DNA of 7,924 nucleotides from Chloroflexi bacterium RBG_16_64_32. Lineage in GTDB: Bacteria; Chloroflexota; Dehalococcoidia; SM23-28-2; RBG-16-64-32. The translations under genes were made by a program, and so were the position numbers. The stretch lies in assembly GCA_001795235.1 (NCBI GenBank), contig MGNZ01000012.1:4442-12365 (forward strand), in the 5' to 3' direction. This document shows, piece after piece, positions 5,854 to 7,924 of this stretch. The first letter of the stretch is position 1. Each line of letters starts with the position of its first letter. Under the pieces are notes generated by a model. That model had not been told where the DNA came from and did not search any database. It saw nothing but the letters and a program-made list of their open reading frames with translations.

Positions 5854-6035
5854 TGACCGGCATCTACTGCTCTCGTTGCCAGACCAACGTCAAGCTCGAA
5901 CAGGACGGCCGCCGCTGCTCCAACTGCGGCAAGGTCCTCGTGATCCCCGCGCCGCAGCCACCGCCCCGCGCGCCGGTCTCCAATCCCAAGCCACCGGCCA
6001 GAAGGCCCCGCGCTAAGGCAGGGAAGGCGGCCTAG
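5853..6035 (+). CDS. Small zinc-ribbon protein between capsid genes
   Basis: This 60-residue protein starts at ATG 5853, whose A is the last base of the capsid stop (TGATG). An upstream in-frame GTG at 5772 only adds capsid shadow sequence. Two knuckles, CSRC (C6, C9) and CSNC (C22, C25), form a one-zinc ribbon. From residue 31 the chain is Pro-rich, then strongly basic (PPARRPRAKAGKAA), with no expected fold. Translation is presumably coupled to the capsid gene, so the product may be abundant. It may bind nucleic acid or a capsid component; no standard head gene matches it. It shares its architecture, but not obvious sequence, with the zinc-ribbon protein at 1258-1473. Confidence 0.75.
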   Translation: MTGIYCSRCQTNVKLEQDGRRCSNCGKVLVIPAPQPPPRAPVSNPKPPARRPRAKAGKAA

Positions 6036-6037
6036 AC

Positions 6038-6448
6038 ATGGCCCTCACCGAAGCCAGCCCCCGAAACCGCACCGTCACCGCCGTCGAGACGAAGTTCAAG
6101 GTCACACTCGCCGGAACCGTCATCGCCGGTGACTGCATCGGCTACGCCTCCGGCTGGAAGCGGGCCCTCGCCACCGTCGGCACCGCCATCCAGACGAAGC
6201 TCATCGCCCTCGAAGGTGGCGTCTCAGGCGACGTCATCGAGGTCTGCCGCGAGGCCGTGATCGGCGGCTTCACCGGCGGCACCGTCGGCGGCCTCGTCTA
6301 TAACGAGGAGGGTGCCGGCGTCGGCGGCGGCTACACCGAGACCGCCCCGGCCACCACGGGCGACGTCAACACCATCCTCGGCTATATCCTCTCCGCCACC
6401 GAGATCATCGTCGCACCCAGCACCCGCGCCGGCAGCACGGCCCCGTAA
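6038..6448 (+). CDS. Capsid decoration-type protein (DUF2190-like)
   Basis: The 136-residue protein is rich in Gly, Ala, Val and Thr and reads as beta strands throughout. Its features recur in DUF2190 and other decoration-type proteins encoded just after the coat: an early AGTVIAGDCIGYASGW (25-40), a middle segment DVIEVCREAVIGGF, and a closing GTVGGLVYNEEGAG (81-94) followed by GDVNTILGYILSATEIIVAP (108-127). Such proteins cap the shell and stabilise it. The ATG at 6038 follows the preceding TAG by two bases and has AGGGAAGG upstream at 6020-6027. A minor head or fibre role is possible. The assignment rests on pattern and gene order. Confidence 0.75.
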   Translation: MALTEASPRNRTVTAVETKFKVTLAGTVIAGDCIGYASGWKRALATVGTAIQTKLIALEGGVSGDVIEVCREAVIGGFTGGTVGGLVYNEEGAGVGGGYTETAPATTGDVNTILGYILSATEIIVAPSTRAGSTAP

Positions 6449-6460
6449 CCGGAGGGCCAG

Positions 6461-7081
6461 GTGCCCACCGCCCTCGCAACCATCATCGCCAGGCTCCAGA
6501 TCGCCCTGGACGACTCCGCCGCCGCGTTCTGGACCACCGCCGAGCTCACCGAGCACATCCAGCGCGCCCTCCGGGACCTGTCGCACCACATCCCGCTGGA
6601 GAAGAAGTCCACCCTCGCCACCACCGCCAGCAACCGCGAGCTGAGTATCGCCACCCTCACCAACCGCGTGGGCATCGTCGCCGTCGAATACAAGACCGGC
6701 GCCTGGCCCAAGACCTTCCAGCCGTTCAGCGTGTGGGCCGACACCCTAACCTTCACCGGCGACACCGTCCCCGACGGCGCCGACGCCGCCGTCTACTGGC
6801 ACGGCCAGCACACCATCAACGGCACCAAGACCCTGCCCGAAGACCAGGACGAGACGTTGCTCTTCTGCGCCGCCGCCTTCGCCTGCGACCAGCAGGCCGC
6901 CGACGCCACCAACCAGCTCACCACCGGCGGCCCGCTCACCGACCGCGACTGGAGCTCCCGCGCCGCCAGCTTCCGCGCCCGCTACGAAGACCGGGTCAAG
7001 CCCCGTCGCGGCATCCGCACCCACAGCATGTTCGCGCCCCAGGAGCCGCTTCCCACCCAGGACACGGATCCCGGACCGTGA
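6461..7081 (+). CDS. Head-tail connector (adaptor) protein
   Basis: The 206-residue protein starts at GTG 6461, five bases after GGAGG (6451-6455). It opens with the helical pattern of phage adaptors that dock under the portal: LATIIARLQIALDDS (5-19), FWTTAELTEHIQRALRDLSH (23-42). A central beta-rich part follows (about 56-125, with VYWHGQHTING at 111-121). Helices then run DETLLFCAAAFACDQQAADAT (130-150) and WSSRAASFRARYEDRV (164-179). These patterns, the size and the place after coat and decoration genes fit the connector class that includes P22 gp4 and HK97 gp6-like adaptors. The exact subfamily cannot be told. The last 20 residues are Pro-rich and probably flexible. Confidence 0.8.
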   Translation: MPTALATIIARLQIALDDSAAAFWTTAELTEHIQRALRDLSHHIPLEKKSTLATTASNRELSIATLTNRVGIVAVEYKTGAWPKTFQPFSVWADTLTFTGDTVPDGADAAVYWHGQHTINGTKTLPEDQDETLLFCAAAFACDQQAADATNQLTTGGPLTDRDWSSRAASFRARYEDRVKPRRGIRTHSMFAPQEPLPTQDTDPGP

Positions 7082-7082
7082 C

Positions 7083-7924
7083 GTGCGCTACCAGTCCGCC
7101 GAGCTGATCGCCGCCCAGAAGGCCCACACCCGCACCCCCTACCTCCAGGTCACCATCAGCGACCGCCTCGCCGGCATCCGCCGCCTCCGGCCCGTCCAGT
7201 GGTACGCCGGGGCGGAGCCCGACGAGGGCCACGCCGCCATCGTCGCCGCCGACGGCTCCCTTATCCGCGTCCGCTTCGACGGCACCACGCTCTACCGCTC
7301 CCGCGTCGCCAACCCCACCATCGGCTCCGACTACTCCTCCTGGACCTCCTGGGGCACCTTTACCGCCGGCGTCGTCGCCCTCGCCAAGAACAACCTCGGC
7401 TACATCTGGTGCTTCGTCGCCGACTCCGCCACGCCAACCCAGGTCTGGGGCTGCTACTCCGTCACCAACGGCGACTCCTGGTCCTCCTTCACCCTCCAGT
7501 TCACCCACACCGCCGCCGTCGCCTACCTCGCCGCCTCCGGCAAGACGGGCTCCGGCGACATCGTCGTCCTCGTCGCCGCCGCCTCCGTCACCACCGTCAG
7601 CGCCTACCGCTACACTGGCACCTGGGCCGCCCCCGTCAACCAAGGCGGCCTCCCCACCATCACCGGCCTCGCCGTCGCCCACGCTGGCGACTGGAACACC
7701 CTGACCACCGGCAGTAACGCCACCGGGAACCACCTCCAGCGCCTCCTTTTCGGCGACGGCTTCATGCAAGCCCTCAACACCTGGAGCTCCGCCCTCACCG
7801 TCCACACCGCCGACACCGCCTCCGTCATCGCCATCGGCCGCCCCAACCTCGGCCGGCCCGACGTCATGCGCGCCACCTTCCGCCAGCAATACACCGGCGC
7901 CTACGCCTACGGCCGCGTCATGCG
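7083..7924 (+). CDS. Virion protein with propeller-like features, probable tail or receptor-binding protein (partial)
   Basis: Frame 3 is open from GTG 7083, one base after the connector stop, through the right edge, giving at least 280 residues with no stop. The N-terminus (RYQSAELIAAQKAHTRTPYL) is helical and could be a virion anchor. After about residue 35 the chain is dense in Trp, Tyr, Ser, Gly and Thr, with repeated strand pairs such as SDYSSWTSWGTF, NNLGYIWCFVAD, and YSVTNGDSWSSF. The last contains SVTNGDSW (126-133), a degenerate Asp box (SxDxGxTW), the turn found in sialidase-like beta-propellers. Such proteins are often phage tail or fibre components that contact the host surface. 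No catalytic residues for an enzyme can be placed. The ribosome binding site is weak, so coupling is likely. Confidence 0.75.
   Translation, partial: MRYQSAELIAAQKAHTRTPYLQVTISDRLAGIRRLRPVQWYAGAEPDEGHAAIVAADGSLIRVRFDGTTLYRSRVANPTIGSDYSSWTSWGTFTAGVVALAKNNLGYIWCFVADSATPTQVWGCYSVTNGDSWSSFTLQFTHTAAVAYLAASGKTGSGDIVVLVAAASVTTVSAYRYTGTWAAPVNQGGLPTITGLAVAHAGDWNTLTTGSNATGNHLQRLLFGDGFMQALNTWSSALTVHTADTASVIAIGRPNLGRPDVMRATFRQQYTGAYAYGRVM

Noticed and set aside
6439..6458. GGCCC/GGGCC hairpin after the decoration gene as a terminator
   Set aside because: The stem has only five pairs, no T run follows, and it contains the ribosome binding site of the connector gene.
7078..7107. GTG at 7078 overlapping the connector stop as GTGA
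   Set aside because: That frame stops after nine codons. The GTG at 7083 opens a frame that runs to the window edge.

Overview
The window is part of the genome of a tailed double-stranded DNA phage or prophage (Caudoviricetes type). It covers the packaging and head-building genes. The DNA is strongly GC-rich and nearly all codons end in C or G. The genes are packed head to tail on the + strand with overlapping stop and start codons. Candidate promoters are sigma70-like (TTGxxA, 17 bp, TAGAAT), so the host is a bacterium of high GC content. The phylum cannot be told from this sequence; actinobacterial, Deinococcus-like and Chloroflexi-like hosts would all fit.

Positions 1-1473 hold a train of small genes: the tail of one entering from the left, a 187-residue protein with a GAPRGNRNALRHG-type N-terminus, a 54-residue membrane protein, a basic 68-residue protein, a 66-residue protein and a 71-residue zinc-ribbon protein. 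Four of the five junctions are NTGA start/stop overlaps, so this looks like one translationally coupled operon. No certain small terminase subunit is visible; the 187-residue protein is the best positional candidate.

Positions 1474-1704 are a non-coding gap on the + strand. It contains a perfect AT-rich 10-bp inverted repeat flanked by two pairs of short direct repeats. On the - strand it has a 45-codon reading frame that would encode a one-helix membrane protein. This gap sits directly before the large terminase gene and is the most unusual part of the window.

Positions 1705-7081 are the head module in canonical order: large terminase, SPP1 gp6-like portal, an Ala-rich scaffold-like protein, HK97-fold major capsid protein, a small zinc-ribbon protein, a Gly-rich decoration-type protein (DUF2190-like) and a head-tail connector. 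Two TAGAAT promoter candidates lie at the ends of the terminase and portal genes. The second could raise expression of scaffold and capsid above that of portal. From 7083 to the right edge runs an open, incomplete gene for a Trp/Tyr/Ser-rich virion protein with a degenerate Asp box, probably a tail or receptor-binding propeller protein. Its position directly after the connector hints at a short-tailed virion.

Together the genes describe ATP-driven packaging of DNA through a portal into a scaffolded capsid that is then decorated, plugged and joined to a tail. I see no integrase, lysis gene, CRISPR array, tRNA, rRNA or defence system. I did not find a clearly new system; the real open questions are the unassigned small genes and the structured gap before the terminase.
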